A stretch of DNA of 64,000 bases from Linepithema humile (GCF_040581485.1 NC_090129.1:29292764-29356763), one strand, 5' to 3'. Numbered from the stretch's first letter, positions 1 to 14,494 are shown. Notes: generated by a model from the letters alone, not told the origin. Program-made: numbers and translations.

Positions 1-1564
1 AATCAATACTTGAATTTCATCATTTTATCATTGGAATTTATATTATATTTCGTATTATTTTTACTTATATTTCAACTCCATAACGAATAATAAATACAAC
101 GGCGAAAAATCTAGCCAAAATATTGATCGAGGAGCAAAAAGTTAATAATTAAGCGTTGAATTGGTGATTCGCGATTATAAAGATGTACAGTAAAATAAAT
201 AAGTTGTTACGTACGTTGAAGCGCAATAAACGGTGGTTTGCACGAAAGGAAGCGAGCGACTTCCGGAACATCTCGTATATGTAATCCATCGCGAAGGAGA
301 ACGCGCGTCGCGAAACGCTGATTACAGATCGGTCGCTTCCGCCTTCAGCAGCGGCGATATCGGTGCAACTTTGTCGCAATAAGACATTAATACCGAAAGG
401 AATAAGATTTCGCAAAAGATTTCCTGTGAAATTTTATACGCGCGATCGGCGACGGTAGCGATTTTATCGGCACGGGAAAAAGCGGTCGGCGTATGCAGAT
501 CGCGCGGCAAAGTGCAGCCGGTGTTTCCGGAGAACCCGCGGGCGTTGATTTCGCAGCCGATTCGCATGATCGGCTTTGCGCGAAAACGCGGATAAAACAG
601 CGACAACGAAGCCACCGACGCGAACGAAGATTCCATGACGTAATATTCCGCGCCGTTGGTTTCCGATACTGATGTAAATGATCTGGCGTTATGTAAAGCT
701 CTCTGCCGACCGCGATGACGCCGACGTTTACCGCGTTGAAACATAGCGGGATAAGTTGATCGCACCGATGACTCTCCCGAAATAGCTTAAATTAATTCTT
801 TTCGTTTCGTCGCACAATATGCGGTTTCAAAATGACTCGTCGCTGTTCGATATTCTCTGTTTGTAAAGCTTTCAATAATGAAAGATGCACTGAAATATCG
901 CAGAGAATAGCGGGAAAAATATGACGACGAGGATATGAGAGTATGTTGGCGGTCTTTTTATCAATAATTTCAAGGTTTTCCCAAGAAAACTGCTGCAGAT
1001 ATAAAATCGGGTAAAAAAAGTTTGTGACCTCTTAAATGTAACATATTTAATTTACGTAATAAAACGGTTTAATATTACGAACAGTCATCGAACTGCAACA
1101 CGTATTATTAAAAACACTTAATCGTTAATTTCTCGATTATCCGGCGTTCGCTTAATATAAATTGAAACCAGTCGAGAAGGTATGTCGTTCGACCGATTAA
1201 AAGACGCATGATTTATGTGGCACCATAGGAATGTCGTAACTTAACGAGCACAGTTAACGGCGTGCGCGTGCTAAGGATCCTATGAACAGCCAGCGTATCG
1301 GCGTAGGAATTGCTGTTTGTATGTGGGACGACAGCAAGGGACACACCTTATCGTACTTTATTATGTGCTGATCCTTAGAATTCCTGGGACGCGGACTCTG
1401 AGTATATTTCGCGACATACAATTGCCGAAAAAGTCCTCTTGTCTACCTGGACGTTTTTAGACCGCTTCTCGGCGACGCGCCTTTTAATGAGGGTCCAAGG
1501 ACGTATATGGGATCGGATTCGAGACGCATCATCGACAATATCCTGACTCGTCGTAAAGCCGACA
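1..1564. other. Upstream stretch, no identified gene
   Basis: I recognise no gene here. A fairly GC-rich block (about 420-760) stays open on the minus strand from 765 down to 322 (147 codons). Its product has no motif or repeat that I can place, and an overlapping shorter frame on the same strand runs 415-149. It could be an exon of an unknown gene or chance openness in GC-rich DNA. The 400 bases before 1565 hold many stops in all plus frames and would serve as 5'UTR or promoter if the exon at 1565 is real. Confidence 0.3.
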
Positions 1565-1669
1565 ATGGAACTTTTCAGTCCGATAAAAGCATTTCTGGCT
1601 GTCGCTTTAATACGCGTCAGTCAGAGCGTCGGTGACAGCATGGGCGATGGCGTTGGCAATTTGTCAACG
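1565..1669 (+). CDS. Candidate signal-peptide exon of the cadherin
   Basis: An ATG at 1565 opens 35 codons that end exactly at a GTGAGT donor (1670). The peptide starts MELFSPIKAFLAVALIRVSQ, a short polar start followed by a hydrophobic run, as in a secretion signal. It ends in phase 0, and the first certain cadherin exon at 4709 is also read in phase 0, so the two could be spliced directly. That join would make a cadherin lacking EC1 and most of EC2. The exon might instead belong to a full-length transcript with exons I cannot see, or be chance. Linkage to the cadherin is inferred from position, strand and phase only. Confidence 0.4.
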
Positions 1670-4600
1670 GTGAGTGAATCGTTTTGAGCGCTTAGAATAC
1701 ACACGAATCAGCTCCATTGTCGCGTTTATTATTCAACATTTATTACCTCGTGAAATTGGACCAAAATTTTTAATTGCTCATCATTTTGCTCATATTTAAA
1801 TTCCGATAATTTGAGAGAATATTTTCTCCTCTTATCTCCGCTTTAATTATGTAATATTGATATAACGTGTAATTTCCAAATTGTTATACAAACACTTGAC
1901 CCGAAGTTTCTCCACTGCATTTTTGTTAATTTAGATTTTATTTTATTTAATTAGTTTTTATTTAATTAAATGTGTGTGCGTGTGCGAATTTGTTAATTTG
2001 CAGCTTTAGCAGTATTTTCGACTTTTCCCGATATGTTGCTTGTTCAAATAGTATTTTCAGCAAGTTTTTTACGACAGAAAATCGAAAAGTAAAGTACTTT
2101 TTTAAAGATTTTGATTTTTTAAACGTTTCTCTATTTTTGAACTTATCTTGATAGTACTGCTAATTATAGCCGAAAGCAGTTCCGCCGTAAGGAGTTTTAA
2201 ACTTCGCTAGGGCAGGTTCTGATTAGATCGTAATAAATATTTTCCTTAGGCTAAAATGAAACGAGAACTTTCTTTTTCTTGCGAAAGGTCTTTCGCGAGG
2301 CTCTTATACGCATAAGGGTTTTTCGCTAAGGCACAATAGATGCTTTCCATCCTGGAACCTCGTTAGTTTTAGAGCCGCCTCTGGTCATAGCTCCTTGTAA
2401 GCGATCAGTTAACCGTCACTTTAAGCGATCTCTTCTTGGAATCGATTCTATTAAGTTATTATGCTGTTGCTGTTATCACGCTGCATTGTGCTGTTATATA
2501 GACTCGTAATGCTTTCAGTTTTATTATTCAGAAAAAAATGGAGGCGTGTAAAATAATAATATGCGATGGAATTTCGATTCAACGATTGTCGAAAAATTAC
2601 TAAATTTTATAAAATTCTGTTATGTCAGCCACGATACAATTTTCTTTCATGATTCGGCTATTTATCGAACGTACGCAGTGGGCTACTTCACTCGAGGATA
2701 TTTCCTAGGCTATTATCGCCGCGACGCTTTTTGCTAGAATCTAATTCACAGCAGCACCTGTATTTAATACGGAACATTATCCGGGACTGAAGAACTGCGC
2801 GCAGGCCGGAGCTTCATCACGCCCGTAATAGACTTCGGACTCCGGAACATTATACTTCGGAGCATTACCGCGTCGCTATGCTTACGAGCGCATCCGAGAG
2901 ATGCCTATCCATTTGCACAAACACTGCTGCCTACGCCGCCGTCATCGTCGTCGTCGTCATCGTCGTCGCTGCAATTTCGTGCACGCTCGAAATTGCGCGA
3001 GCGACCATGCGCAATCGAACGTCGGTGGAAAAGTGCAATTGAATCTCGACGGTGCGCATCGTCCCGTCGGCAACACGAGATGTCATTAAACGATCCCCGC
3101 TGCGGGCAGCATTCTCGTAAGCGAGACGAAATGAAAAAGGCGGATGGATGCACCGACGCCCATTATTACTATTGGCATACGGCGGGGATATAGCCCTGGC
3201 CTTCATGCTCGCACCGTGGTCAAGGGTAATAGCTATATCCCAAGCCGCGCTCGGGCTCTCGCGTTTCCCGCCGGCCCCACGAGATAAATCGGGCACGGTC
3301 TCGCATAATCGCGGCGAATCTGCCCGACGCCGGGGACGCGATCGATCTCCCTCGATTCGGATTAAGCCGCGCTCTCGGCAGCGCTCTCGCTCCGCGCTGC
3401 AGCAGGTGCGGCTCATTTGAATATTATGTGGAACAAATGACCGACTTCTGCTCTCGAACGCTGCTCCTTTTAGCGAGGCGAGGCGCGCTCAGCCGCGAGG
3501 GATAACGTTCCGCGTCGGTGCTTTGAATATATGGACGGAATATGATGATTCATATATAGAGTTAACGTTCTCATTAAACATTTTATTAACATTGTGTTAA
3601 GCGTGAAGCTCTTGTGAAATGTTAAACGAAAAGGATTGTATGAAAGTGGCAACATAATGAAATAATATCAAAATTATACTCTTGGTTATCTTGAAAAGCT
3701 TATCATAAAATCTCAAGCTCAAGAGATATCAAAGCAGGAAGATTTTATTTTAGAGTATCTTCTTTAATAAACTGTAATAAGTTGTAAATGAACAAAGGCG
3801 CGGCTTTATTAAAAAGTGAAATTTATGGGGTCTTTTGCTTGCCGGGAAAGACATTGCATACATTATTACGGCTAATTACATCGTAATCTGTAGTTTATAA
3901 GTCGCAATATCCTCTCTAAAATTTATGTTTTATGCGGTACTTTTGTAAATTTTTCGACCTCACGTTCCTACCAGCATAAAGAAAGTTACTAACGGGAGAT
4001 TTTTATTGGGAGTGCTTCGTAAGTAGTTCAGGCTCGTTATTACATAAATAAGGTCACGAAAGAGGATGGAAGACCAGGCGAAAGAGATAGAGCTTCTCCC
4101 AGGGCGACTGGTGGAACTGGTACCAAACCGTAGTGTGAGGACGTAAAAAAGAAAACGGATATTTGTTCTTTTTCGTTCGCGTAGCGACTATTGAAGATGT
4201 CAATATGATCGTGACGCATCGAAATCGCAAGATTAATGGCGTACTATCGCTATCGTGTGTCAACCGAGTTTTTATTTATAAGCTGCAAAAAAAATGGGCG
4301 AATATATTTTTATTGATATTTTATTGCGCCTTCTGTCCGGTGAAATCAGCAGATAAATATGATATAGAATAAGTGGCTGTGCTAATAAAAGCATATACGC
4401 AATGAGGAAATATCGCAGCTAATTATTCAAAGGATTAAGAATTATTTTTTACGAATAATAAAAATTGCAATAAAATACTATCAGTTGCACGATAAGTAAA
4501 TCTGATTGCACAACCGTAACACGAATTTATAATAAAATGTGCTAAAATAATTTTTACTCAACGAATACTAGATATGTTAAAGAAACATGAGATGCAAAAT

Positions 4601-4708
4601 ATAAAATTTGTTCGTTGCTCGTAGCTGAAATCTTTGATGTTATTTGAAATGTCAATTTGCATTTATCGTATGACTTGTCGCTCTACGTTGCAAATTATTT
4701 GTTTACAG
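1670..4708 (+). other. Intron-like stretch where EC1 and EC2 exons are expected
   Basis: This stretch lies between the candidate signal exon and the first clear cadherin exon. I looked in all three plus frames for EC1/EC2 features (DxNDN-type linkers, the A-x-D-x-D loop) and found none. A CpG-rich block at about 2760-3420 contains a trinucleotide run (about 2938-2972) and is open in several frames on both strands, but no frame resembles a cadherin repeat. The rest is AT-rich. Confidence 0.5.
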
Positions 4709-7700
4709 GACCGAGCGAGGAACGTTTCCGAGAGATTCACGTCCACGACCACATTGACGGTGAACATCCGGGACGATGACGATCAAGATCCATCCTTTAT
4801 TTACCAAGGCTGTATGCTTTCAGACGGCGCTTGCATTAATCCGGAATACTCCACATCGGTGCGTAAATTGTATTGGCTATAAGCCAATCGCGATTCCAGT
4901 ACGGGCGTATTAATGGCGGGATTTATTTTAATCAGCCTTGCCGTTTGATTTTTATAGAATCGGAAAACTTTAAGCACATTTGAATACACACGCCTAATCA
5001 ACCGTCGATATCTCACCGCTCAAATTCACACAGACTGCCAATAAATCGTGCAACCGGTTTTATAACGGGCGATTTTCTCTTTTTTCTTCATTAGGTATCG
5101 AGCGGAGTTCTATCTGGCATACTCAATATCTCGCCTGAGAAAATACAGGCAGTCGATATGGACAGCATAAACGCGCCGATTCATTATTCCTTCCTCAGCG
5201 GAAATCCGCCGAATTACCGGGATTTCTTCGAGATCAATCCTCAGACCGGGGCGGTTAGGCAAATCAGAGCCGTCGATACGACGGTAACGAAAAAATTCGA
5301 GACTATCATTAAAGTAAGTATCAGCGTCGTGTTTCTGCGCCACGTGTATGTTAAAAAGATGTTGAAATAAATGAGAAATATTAAATATGAATAAACTTGG
5401 AAACGTTATTCATAAATTTGTGTTATTAACTAATTGTGTTGTATTATTCTTAATGAGGATAGCACAAAACTCACTTTTTTAAAATGTAAACGCTATGTTT
5501 TACTCTTTAAAGTTTGAGCACTGCATGGTAGCATTGGTGTTTATTTTTTTTTTTTTCAAGGCGGTCGAAGTATCAGAGGCCAAACGCTCGACCACTGCCA
5601 AATTAGCAATCACCGTCAAGCCGGTTGATAGCAATCCACCTGTTATAACGGCTTCGAGCATCGAAGGTTTCGTCGACGAGAACGCGCCGATTGGTACAAA
5701 GGTCATCGATGCAAGTGGGAATCCCATTGTGCTCATTGTGTCGGATGCTGATCTGGTGAGTCCCGACTCTGCAGATTCTATCGCTTTCCACTTAACGAAG
5801 CGTGACCGAGGTGTGAATCGGCCCGTTTAATTTCCCCCATTATTAACGGACAAAATCCGGTCGCGTCGGTAGAACTATTGTAAACGGATTAGTTGCGTTT
5901 CCCCGATTCTACTTTCTTGTTCACAAAATTCGTGTCGTATCCAGGGACCGGACGATCCAAAGCCGGCATACACCTTCGAGTTGACCACGACCTTTTTCGC
6001 GATCGATCCTTCCGGCGTTCTCGTCGTGGACGAGGAGAATCTGGACCGAGATCCACCGAGTCCCGGCCGCTTCCGCTTCCAGGTGGTCGCCCGGGAGAAA
6101 ACGGGTGTGGCCGCGTCGTCACCTCTGTCGTTCGTCGTGACATTGAACGATGTTAACGACAATGCGCCTATGCTCCCTATGATGGCACCCATCACCGTTC
6201 AAGCGGGCGAAACGAAGAGACAAATAACAAAGGTGGCTCCTCATTCTGTACTTTAATTGCGTAATAATGGCTCGCAATTGTAATTCAGTTTCACTTTTTG
6301 GTCCTTACCTTCCTTTTGTTATTTTTTTTTTTGTTAATTATTATTGATTATTGCTTATCAACGTTCCATAATTTCCAAAACTGCGAGCCATAGAGATTCC
6401 AAGAGGGGAAGATTAATTAATTGCGGATCTCGCACAGGTGGAAGCCACAGACAACGACGAGGGAGAAAACGCTGAAATAACGTATAGTATCTATCACGTA
6501 TCGAACAACGGTTTGCATAAATTTAAGATAGATCCGAAGACCGGAGTGATCGAGTCGGTGAGAAAATTGAATGCTGGCGAGCAATACAGCATCACCGTGC
6601 AGGCTACTGATAAAGGTGGCAAGTATTCACAGACAATTGTCGAGGTGAATGTCATTCCTGGGCCGAATACCAGGAGCCCGGTGTTCCAGCAGCCGGTGTA
6701 CGAAGTGCAAGTCAGCGAGGGAGCCTCCATAAATTCCACAGTCGCCACTATCACTGTGAGTATCACTGATGATGTCTGATTCGGTTTAAGATTTATCTCC
6801 AACTTTCGCAATTCTGATAGTCGATATTTGTCTAAATCATTCACCTCGTTCAATTTGCACGCCCACTTATTGTGAACTGTGATTATTAAATTAATCCCAA
6901 ATAATGTAAAACATTTGATATTTTATTCGCATAAAGAAATGTGTGAAAAGGATGTTTAAAACTTGCATCCTGTGTAGCGTTTGATTTTTTTTGTAAAATA
7001 AATTTCCTTTTCTCTTATTTAATTCTATAATTAATGATACGATTATTTTTAGATATAATGCTTACCCAATGCTTTCCTTTCCTCTTATTTAATTCTATAA
7101 TTAATGATACGATTATTTTTAGATATAATGCTTACACAATGCTTATATAATGCTTTGCAATCGATAGAATTTATATCTTATTTTAAAATAAGAATGTATC
7201 GTGTCTTGAAAACAACAAATCTTTAAAAACTTATTATAGCTGCAGGGTTATTAATCGATGTTACAGGCCATCGACCCAGAAAATGATCCGGTGTCGTACT
7301 CGATAGTATCGGGGAATGACTTGCGCCAGTTTGCGATCGGCGACAAATCGGGCGTTATTACCGTTATAAGGAAGCTGGATAGGGAGGACCTGACCCGATA
7401 TCAGTTGGTAAGCCGATATCGTCAACCACTCGAGCATCGCAACACAAACTTCCTACATTCTCTACTACAAGCCTATGCACTTCTCGCTTTACGCTTTCTA
7501 TCGACAGCTTTTATCTAATCTATAGGACTGTCCCTCCCTTTGCAAACGAGTAGCCATTCAAGCGCGTCCTGAAGTTTAAGCAAATTTGTTTATACATTCT
7601 ACATACATTCTTTTCGAAATATATTACACAGTTTTGATAAAAAAAAAGTATGGTTAAAATAAAAATTTATTGACTCAAAGTATTATCGCCAAAAGAGCTA

Positions 7701-10700
7701 AATATAAATTGTGCTTTGTTAAAATTGAAAATCGATAGCGTGCAATATTACGTAATATTATGCAATATTATTTTTGGCTCGTACAGCTGATAAAAGCCGA
7801 GGACACCGGCGGGCTCTACAGCACCGCAACGGTCAACATTATGGTCACCGACATCAACGATAAGAATCCCGAATTCGTGGGCCTTCCTTATGAATTTTCC
7901 GTCAAGGAGGGCCAAAATCGTACAATGATCGGCCGCGTGCACGCTGAAGACGCTGACGAGGGTATCAATGCCGAGATCACTTACTCCGCGCCCGATGACA
8001 TTCCTTTTACGGTGGATCCCGATACCGGTGACGTCTTGACAAAGATAGTATTGGACTACGAGCAGAATAATGTGAGTAATTTTCCCTACATTCTGCAACT
8101 CGTAAATTTTAATGCAAAATGACAACTACTGCTTATAATAAAATTCATTTAAAAATCATGAGATCTAAATGTTTGCAAAATGATGTTAAATCACAATAAA
8201 TTGCTTTATACGAAGAGGCAGAAAACTACCAGACAGAAAATACTAAGAAATAGATTTCGTAGAAAATTACAAATATTTAACAATATTCGCGTTCTCCGAG
8301 ATTCTAAAGGTTAACAGGACTCGCCTTCCATTTGCACTTGTAAAAGAACTGCATTACATGACATGTAGCGTTTAATACCACTCATTATGAATGCAACTAT
8401 GCTCAATCTCGCATCTTCCGGGAATGCTCTTCCGTTTCACGAAAGTTACAAAGCGTGATTACAACTTGAGAATGTCTAACAGCAAAACAACTTAGTTTAT
8501 ACTTGGATTGCGAGGACGTAGTTACGGTCAAATTGCAATTGTGCTATTGTGCACTGAGACAAAGAGAACGCGTGCCTGTCCGAGTTAAAGTTCGCAGGGT
8601 TTCGCAGGATTTTCATTCGCGGAAACGCAACGTCTTAGAACAATACTATAATTCTGCATAATACACACGTGCGCTATGAAAAAAAAAAAAAAAAACACTC
8701 GATAAGCTGTATAATTCAATAGGCTTCAAACCGCAAAATTAATAAACTTTTTTTTCTAACTTTTGCATTTCTCGGACATGTTAAAATGTATCCAATATTT
8801 TTTGTATATTACGTAGGAATACAAATTCGTGGTGACTGCGAAAGATGGAGCACCCGATTATCGTTTGGCAACTGCGACAGTTACAGTGAAAGTCATAGAT
8901 GTCGAGGACGAGGTTCCTGTCTTTCACCAAAGCAACTACGAGGCGCATGTCAAGGAAAACGTGCCCGATCATAATGTGATTCAAGTTACGGTGAGTCGTG
9001 TGTCAAACTAGCAGCAGAGCGCGTGTCTTCGATTAAAAAAAAAAAACTATGTAAAGCGCGGCACATAAAAAATTGATTTATCTACTGACATCGATTTCTA
9101 TGAGCTCAGATTCAATGAGAATCGAAAGTCGTATTACAACATTGATTCCTGACGCGGATGTTTGTTTTAAGATAAGCGGCTTTACTTCCTCGCGCAACGT
9201 ATCAAGCGCAATATTAGTTTTGAAGTGGATCACATAATAACGTGAGATGTAATTGCATCGGAAATGCCAACGGGATTCGCTCGAGGAGTTTCAAAAGTTT
9301 ATCGGATAATCGAAATCTACTCGGTCCGAACTTTCAGACTTGAAAGAAATTTGCGTTACTCCCTCGTCGACGAGATGAAACGAATAACGGACTATTCTGA
9401 CGGGACGGTCGTTTTATTTGCGTCTCAAGCTAACGCGATCATTTCTAGGCCGATGATCCGGACACAAAGAAGCAGATTACATACGTGATCAAGGAAGGGG
9501 ATACTAAGCTCTTCCGCATAGATCAAAAGACCGGAGTTATACAAACTATCCGCGGTCTCAATTACGAAAACCAGAACCAGCATGTTCTTATAGTGGGCAC
9601 CAAAGAAAACACCAGCGACTTGCCAGGTTCCACCACCCGCGTCGTTATAAACGTCGAGGTATTTCCCATAAATAAAACTCGATCTTTACTTTATGAAAAT
9701 CGTTGATACTCGTCATTAATTATTCATTGCCGCCATGTAACACATATGAACGCACTTTCACGAAACTGATTATCATATAATTATAGAGAGAGCTAAACTA
9801 TCACCGAGATTTTTATCTGTCGCTCTTAATGAGCAGAAAAACACTCTTAATGACATATTTTCTTATAATCAATAATTTAGAAAACTTGTTCTAAATAATT
9901 AATAAATAAATTAATAATAGATAAATAAATAATAAATTTATTCTAATTCGAGTGGATCGCCATAATTTTTTTTTTTTTTCGTATTTGTTATCTGGCACAA
10001 AAAATTCTAGTTGAAAAAACATTAAAACGGGATTGTTTATCTGCTGTGGGATTTAATCCAGTTGAGAATCAGTTTACGGAACCGGTTCGCATTGCACGCA
10101 TTAACATCATAATCGGCGTCCGTCCTATCATTTATCGCGCTTCGATTACTTTTAACTTTTAGTTTAAGCATACTTTATTACACGGCTGTTAATAATGTAT
10201 TAAACGCATGGCGGTAGGACGTGAACGACATTCCACCGGTATTTACGTCGGTACCGCATCCCATTACGCTGGACGACGATGTCCCCATAGGAACTACCGT
10301 CATCCATCTCATGGCTGCGGATTCCGATGGCACCGCGCCGGGAAATCAGGTATGAGAGTGTATATATCGCTTCTCTCGTATGTCTTAATCTTTTCTCATT
10401 AAATCGCGGAGGAGTGATTTTCATCGAGAGCTCGGTATCCGCAGGTTCGATACGAGATCATCGGTCGCGGTATCGCCAGCAAGTACTTCGTAATCAACTC
10501 CGACACCGGAGTGCTTCAAATACGAGACGACTTGCGCAAGGAAACCGACTCCGAGTATCAGGTATTTGATCTCCCGCGTAACTCAAAGATCGCGCGTTCC
10601 CCCGCTGTATAACTCGTCTATACGTAGCAATTTCTTTTCGTTGCGACAGGTTGACGTGCGCGTATACGACATGGGAGACCCGCAACTATCGTCCGTGACG

Positions 10701-13700
10701 ACCGTGCCGGTCTACGTGCGTCACGTGGCGACAGTGCCGCCGGAGATCGGTTTAGGCTTCGCCGAGAACTCGTACAACGTTGAGGTACCTGAAGATGCGG
10801 GCGACAATACGTTAATAAAGATAATCACCATCATCAACAGTCACGCGCACGACACCACGCCGCTTAAGTGTGAAATTTATAGCGGCAATGAGGACGGCTT
10901 GTTCGAAGCAAATGTCACGGAGGAGCGGAATTGCGCGCTGAGGCTGAAGAAGGGCGCGCTGGATTACGAGACGACGGAATTTTATCAGATAAAGATCAAG
11001 TTGGAATCGCTCTCGGGTCTTTTAAACTCGGGTAGAAACACGACGATGGTGAGATGCGACAAATACGCGAATTAATGTCTAATTGCGTATTTTTAAACGC
11101 ATAAATTTTTCTAAATAGAATAAAATTGTATAGCCACTAACATAAAGTGGCACTTACATTAGAAATTAAAAGAAACTAAAATATATTTGAAGACATCAAA
11201 AAATGATTAAAAAGAATTTAATAATCCACCTTATTACATATTATCTACAGATATTACTCAAGTATTAACATTTAAATTAATAATCTCCATGTAATGAGGT
11301 ATTTAATTTAAATATATGTCAAACGGACTTTTTCTATCTCTGGCTGTCGCATTTTAAACAAAACTTATCTGTGAATTATTAAATATATTTAAAGATAAAA
11401 AATAAATACTACCGAGGAGTTTTTTTAACTCGCTGCAGCTTTCGTTCTATTTTTGTTAATGATAAAAATATGTTTGATTGCAGGTGAAAATCCAGGTGTT
11501 GGACGTGAACGATAATAAACCCGAATTTATTTTCCCGGAGGGGAATCAGAAACTCACAAGGGGACGTTACTTCGCCGCGATTCCACGTACCGCGCAATTC
11601 GCATCCGCCGTTATACAGATAAAGGCCCACGACAAGGACAACGGCAAATATGGTAAACTGGAGTATAAAATTCTGGAAGGACGAGGATCTGGCTACTTCG
11701 CCATCGATAGCTCTACTGGCATAATCAGAACTACAGCGACGTTCGACCACGTGGATTCGTCCGAGCTTCCTTTCAAGTTTGACGTTCGCGTGCGCGATAA
11801 TCCCAATTCGACCAGTAACTATAACTCGATTGTCGCGTCGGTGATTGTCAATCTGATCGGGGAAGAGAATTTAATGATCCTGGTAGTGCAGGACGCGGCG
11901 CCGGACGTTCTGCAAAAAGAAGCTGACAAGATATCGAACATAATCGAAGAGATGAGCGGCCTGTTGATCGGCATTGATAGAGTCGCAGTGAGAAAGATTC
12001 TCACAAAGAACGGCACCGTCGAAATGTTTCCGCAGGATTCCGATGTCTGGTTCTACGCGGTCGACCCGGATACCGAAGCCATATTGAATAGAAACAGCTC
12101 CAAAATACAGAGGTATGTTTTAAATTACAAGATAAAAAACGACAAAAAAGTTTCATCGCATAATTGGAATTTTTCTAAAATTTATTCCAACAATTTTTGA
12201 ATTTTTATATTAGTGGAGAAATATGTTGAATGTTTAAATTCTTATCGTGGCGTTATTTTATAGCCTGCTTTTATAGTTAGATTATACGCAAGAGCCGCGG
12301 GGTTACCTTGCAGTTATTTACGGAACAGAAGTACATGTTATCGCTTGCAGTGCTCGTGCTGCAATTAGCATCCCGGTTTAAAACAATGCTTTGTTAGATA
12401 TTTGTGTAAATAGAATATTATTTTGTTTTATATTTATTGTCTTAAAAATTATTAAACTATAAAAAATCTTTAATTTTTACATCTATTTTTTTAAATAAGA
12501 TCTAATAATTTTTGCAATTGCAGTTGCATTAAATTCTTAGTAAATATTTATAACACAATTTATAAATTAAATTCGTCAGATATAAATAAAAGTTCATCAT
12601 ATTGATAATAGAAGATATATGTATATATATATATGTATCTCATGCGAATATCGAAAGGTCAATATTTAATTACGTCGTGACATTCAACCGTGATTAAAAG
12701 TACTGATTGCTTGATAGGTCGATTATGGATAAGTCGGCCATGTCGAACATCACTTTTGATGTATCTACGTTAGTTCGAGCGAACGCCATCGACATTCATG
12801 CACCAGTAATGCCGCCAGACGCGCCGGTGCGAACGCAAACGGCAGTCGCGTTCAGCGGCGAAGTGTTTCCATATGCGCTAATTATCATAGCCTGTGTAAT
12901 TCTAATCCTCGGCATCGCCGGAATCATCTACATATGTGTTTCTTGGTCCAAGTAAGTCATGTATAATCTTAATAGAATAATTCATAAATGGATTCGGAAA
13001 ATTCAACTCTATAAAGGAGCTACAATATAAGAATATAATAATGACTCATTAAAAAAATGTAGCATAAATTAAAATTAGACTTTTATAAAAATGTGAAAAG
13101 TTACTCAGGCAAAAAATAGATACTAACTGAATATAATTAATTATGATAATAAAAATATAATGAGGATTTTCTAGATAATAATTTGTGTTTAGAATTTTTT
13201 TGCCAAAGTTTATATTGTAGCTTCCTGTTTATTAGATTGCACGTTTTTTATATGTTTAATCGATAAAAATAAAGACTGTTACATATTCGCGTACTTGTGT
13301 ACGATATACATGTATCGATCCAGAAACGATTTGAACTGTTATTACGATCTCAGTTGTTATTACAATCGCATGGGAGAGTTGCTTTGCAAGTGTGAATATT
13401 CATTCGACTCGTGGAGCGCGCGCGATGCAAATTTATACTGCTCTTTATTGCCTCTATTAGCTTTAATTGCGGCTTCCGCTTCGCGTATCTCCGTATAAAC
13501 TTATTACATCGACGTTACGATCGTTATCATAAATAATTTTTCCGGGGTGTTTACACGGTGTGAAATATGAAACCTTTCTTGGGTTCCTCATCGTGGAAAT
13601 ATACTTGTGACGCAGGTACAAGGCATATAAAGAGCGTATGCAACGCATGTACGTGGTGCCGCGGTACGATCCCGTCTACGTGGAACCCAATCTGAAAGAG

Positions 13701-14494
13701 TACGAGACGCAGGTACTTCAAATGAGCGTACCAGTAGACGACAACGACAGTTGCAACGATTTGCAATTGGATTTCAGCAACAAGAATCACGCGTTCAGCC
13801 TGGACAACGTCAGTTATATCACCAAAGATCACGGAGACAGTACTGGTAATTTGAAACAAAATTTATACAAATCGTTTTTATGAAAGAATTTATAAATAAA
13901 GCAAATTATGAAACCTGGAATATTGTAGGTTTTTTTATAAATTCATTCTTTTAATAAAAAGTCCATGTTTTTTTTATAAAACACCGTCCTACAAAAATTT
14001 ATTGTTTTATAAAAAGATTAAACATTTTATAAATGGAGTAAAATTGCCAAAAATTTATCAAAAACCTGCAACATATATATTTTGTCCTATATTATTTTAT
14101 TTATTTTCTGCACAATACCGCAATTTGACGCTAAATCCAAAGTATATGTAGCGAGCTTGTGTGTTCTGTTTAAGGACAACAAAGTCCTGTTAGCTCGGAA
14201 GCGGCTACTACGGCGCGCGCGTCCAGTATCGCCGGTAATCACGGCGACACCAATATCCATTCCCTGAGACGGTCCACCCTGGGTCGAAAGAATCACAGCG
14301 CGAGCAACACAAACACTTTAAACAATCGCGACGCAACGCCGGTATTGAATCCCCTGTACAATCACGGCGGAGACCTACTGAGCCCTAGTCCGTCCAACGA
14401 CAACGTCACTTTCCGAGAGAGAAAAGATTATTCGCATCTCGGATTCACGTATCTCGGCGAGCAAAGCCCCGTGGAGACCACGACGGAATTGTAA
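4709..14494 (+). CDS. Cad99C: Protocadherin-15 / Cad99C-type cadherin
   Basis: Exons read in frame: 4709-4858, 5095-5313, 5561-5755, 5945-6232, 6438-6755, 7267-7407, 7787-8071, 8817-8990, 9449-9658, 10218-10349, 10445-10561, 10650-11048, 11484-12112, 12718-12951, 13616-13845 and 14175-14494 (stop 14492-14494), about 1,345 codons. The product starts at the end of EC2 and runs through EC11; linkers include NDVNDNAP, VTDINDKNPEF and VLDVNDNKPEF. The order of canonical and odd linkers (PGPNTRSPVF after EC5, a proline-rich one after EC9) and a membrane-proximal domain after EC11 match protocadherin-15. A hydrophobic helix follows (coding about 12870-12945), then a cytoplasmic tail of about 180 residues ending TTEL, a class I PDZ ligand. 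In Drosophila the orthologue Cad99C acts in microvilli, notably in follicle cells. The start of the last exon at 14175 is chosen because it keeps phase 1. EC1 and most of EC2 are not found upstream. Confidence 0.87.
7003..7142. repeat. Two-copy 70-bp tandem duplication in a cadherin intron
   Basis: Two head-to-tail 70-bp copies (7003-7072 and 7073-7142) differ at only a couple of bases, so the duplication is recent. It is noncoding and sits inside the intron before the exon at 7267. Confidence 0.9.

Noticed and set aside
2901..3420. Overlapping open frames on both strands as a cadherin EC1 exon
   Set aside because: None has cadherin calcium-binding motifs; openness follows from GC-rich and trinucleotide-repeat composition.
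5500..6195. Minus-strand frames opposite cadherin exons
   Set aside because: They are antisense shadows of exons whose plus-strand reading gives clear cadherin repeats.
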